Below, one piece after another: positions 13,577 to 14,790 of a DNA stretch of 14,790 nucleotides. The translations under genes and the position numbers were made by a program. This DNA is from Bacteroidota bacterium (GTDB lineage: Bacteria; Bacteroidota; Rhodothermia; Balneolales; Balneolaceae). The notes beneath the pieces are model-generated. The model was not told the origin of the DNA and searched no databases. It saw only the letters and a list, made by a program, of their open reading frames with translations. The stretch spans positions 1 through 14,790 of the forward strand of contig JAGXIS010000159.1 of NCBI GenBank assembly GCA_024635465.1, in the 5' to 3' direction. Within the stretch, counting starts at the first letter, position 1. Each line of letters opens with the position of its first letter.

Positions 13577-14305
13577 TTGAACAAAAAATTGGATTTGATT
13601 CGTATTCAGAATCTCAATAAATGTTTTGAATATAACCAACCGCAGGAGATCCTATCACTGGCTTTTAAAGAGTTTGGGAAGGATATGGTACTGGGTACCG
13701 GATTTGGTCCCTCCGGTGTATTGCTGATCCACAGCTTGAGTATGCAAAAAATTCCGATCAGGATCTTTTTCCTGGACACGCATCTTCTGTTTAGTGAAAC
13801 ATACAGACTACGTGATGAACTGCAAAATCGATTTAATATTGAAATTGAACAGATAAGTCCTGATCTCTCACTGAGTGAGCAGGCTGAAAAATATGGCGAT
13901 GAACTTTGGAAATCAGATCCGAACAGATGTTGCTACCTCAGAAAAGTACTTCCGCTTAAAACATACCTGTCAGATAAAAGTGCATGGGTAACGGGAGTTC
14001 GACGAAGTCAAACTACAACAAGAAACCAAACCCGGATATTTGAGTGGGATCCGCTGAACGAAGTGGTTAAAATAAATCCCCTGGCAAATTGGAGAAATGA
14101 TGATGTATGGGATTATATCAACGAGCATAATCTACCCTACAATCCGCTGCATGATCAAGGTTATCCAACGATTGGCTGTATCCCATGTACAGAACCGGCA
14201 GATTCGAGAACTGAACGATCGGGGCGATGGAAAAACCGAAATAAAATCGAATGCGGTATCCATATACCAAGTCAGAATTTTCAAAACGGCAACCATGAGA
14301 ATTGA
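13577..14305 (+). CDS. cysH: APS/PAPS reductase, CC...CxxC (iron-sulfur) type
   Basis: A 242-aa reductase that converts activated sulfate (APS or PAPS) to sulfite for CysI. It has the nucleotide-binding segment LGTGFGPSGVLLIH (39-52) and IFFLDTHLLFSETY, with Cys118-Cys119 in NRCCYLRKVLPL and Cys201/Cys204 in TIGCIPCTEP. These four cysteines are the [4Fe-4S] ligands of the APS-using branch. The catalytic Cys226 lies in ECGIH. VTGVRRSQTTTR contributes substrate-binding arginines. Start is TTG 13577, because no ATG precedes the nucleotide-binding region; GGAGAT at 13565-13570 is a good ribosome site 6 bases upstream. It follows cobA after 35 bases. APS preference is inferred from the cysteine set. 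Confidence 0.93.
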   Translation: MNKKLDLIRIQNLNKCFEYNQPQEILSLAFKEFGKDMVLGTGFGPSGVLLIHSLSMQKIPIRIFFLDTHLLFSETYRLRDELQNRFNIEIEQISPDLSLSEQAEKYGDELWKSDPNRCCYLRKVLPLKTYLSDKSAWVTGVRRSQTTTRNQTRIFEWDPLNEVVKINPLANWRNDDVWDYINEHNLPYNPLHDQGYPTIGCIPCTEPADSRTERSGRWKNRNKIECGIHIPSQNFQNGNHEN

Positions 14306-14378
14306 GCAGAAAGAATTGAAATAATTTTCACTCTGATTTATTACTGCTGAATGCTCAATATTCTTTAATCAATAATCA

Positions 14379-14790
14379 ATGAACGTATATCCAATTTATT
14401 TAACCTGTCTGCATGAAAAGAAAACCGTATTGATTGGCGGCAATCATGAAGCGGAACGGAAAGCGGCTGAGCTGCTTGAAAGAGATGCCAATATAACGAT
14501 CATCAGTCCCCGTTTGAGTGAGAAACTTTTGAGTTGGGTTGATGAAGGAATTATGGAGTGGATTCCCAGAAGATACCGTGAGGGAGACCTTAATGGAGCT
14601 TTTCTGGTTATTGCAGCCGAAAGTATAAAGGATGAAAAGGAGCGCATTTACAGAGAAGCTGAAGAGCTGGGAATTCTTGTGAATGTGATGGATGATATTC
14701 CACACGCTAATTTTTCGTTTGGTTCAATCGTGAAACGAGGGCCACTAACAATCTCCATATCAACAAGTGGTACTGCTCCAACCCTTGCTG
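14379..14790 (+). CDS. Precorrin-2 dehydrogenase / siroheme synthase, N-terminal part (cut by window end)
   Basis: An open frame from ATG 14379 runs to the window end (137 codons) without a stop. The N-terminus, MNVYPIYLTCLHEKKTVLIGGNHEAERKAAELLE, is the NAD-binding start of the CysG N-terminal/Met8p family. FLVIAAESIKDEKERIYREAEELGILVNVMDD follows, then FSFGSIVKRGPLTISISTSGTAPTLA, the conserved segment near the active site. The enzyme oxidises precorrin-2 to sirohydrochlorin and often inserts iron, completing siroheme for CysI. It follows cysH after 73 bases on the same strand. The glycine motif is slightly unusual (GGNHEAERKA in place of GGG-x-VA-x-RK). Whether a ferrochelatase region follows cannot be seen. 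Confidence 0.9.
   Translation, partial: MNVYPIYLTCLHEKKTVLIGGNHEAERKAAELLERDANITIISPRLSEKLLSWVDEGIMEWIPRRYREGDLNGAFLVIAAESIKDEKERIYREAEELGILVNVMDDIPHANFSFGSIVKRGPLTISISTSGTAPTLA

Overview
The window is about 14.8 kb of AT-leaning bacterial DNA. Small degraded genes, a HigB/HigA pair, a GH16 lipoprotein, a GAF/PAS kinase and a compact siroheme/sulfite-reductase cluster, with mostly SD-poor starts, suggest a marine or halophilic Bacteroidota/Balneolota-type organism. The lineage is inference; no rRNA or other marker gene is present.

Positions 1-5390 look like an accessory, eroding region. They hold a UPF0158 protein, an unrecognised 112-aa protein, a coiled-coil DUF2130 protein, and an ATP-grasp ligase broken by an internal deletion plus frameshift. 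A DUF4160-DUF2442 pair is followed by a palindromic operator-like block, a decayed second DUF2442, higB-higA, and a DUF4160 fragment that shares 89 identical bases with the intact copy. Positions 5457-9394 hold a secreted GH16 beta-glucanase, a 23-unit array kept in 7-bp register, a HisKA_2-type kinase whose ATPase half has lost its key motifs (minus strand), and a family-4-like uracil-DNA glycosylase without the usual iron-sulfur cysteines (minus strand).

Positions 9833-14790 form an assimilatory sulfur locus: rhodanese sulfurtransferase, sulfite reductase hemoprotein (cysI), uroporphyrinogen-III methyltransferase (cobA), APS/PAPS reductase (cysH) and the start of a precorrin-2 dehydrogenase (siroheme synthase, cut by the window edge). 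The proteins reduce activated sulfate to sulfide and make the siroheme needed by sulfite reductase.

The main discovery candidate is the leader of this locus. A 38-codon ORF (9845-9961) with 7 Cys and 8 Met codons is followed by a perfect 14-bp terminator (9981-10022). Three short complementary segments inside and after the ORF allow mutually exclusive protector, antiterminator and terminator helices. This is the architecture of ribosome-mediated transcription attenuation, here apparently sensing cysteine (or sulfur amino acids) ahead of sulfur-assimilation genes. A TATAAT box ends 6 bases before the leader ATG, so the leader transcript may be leaderless.
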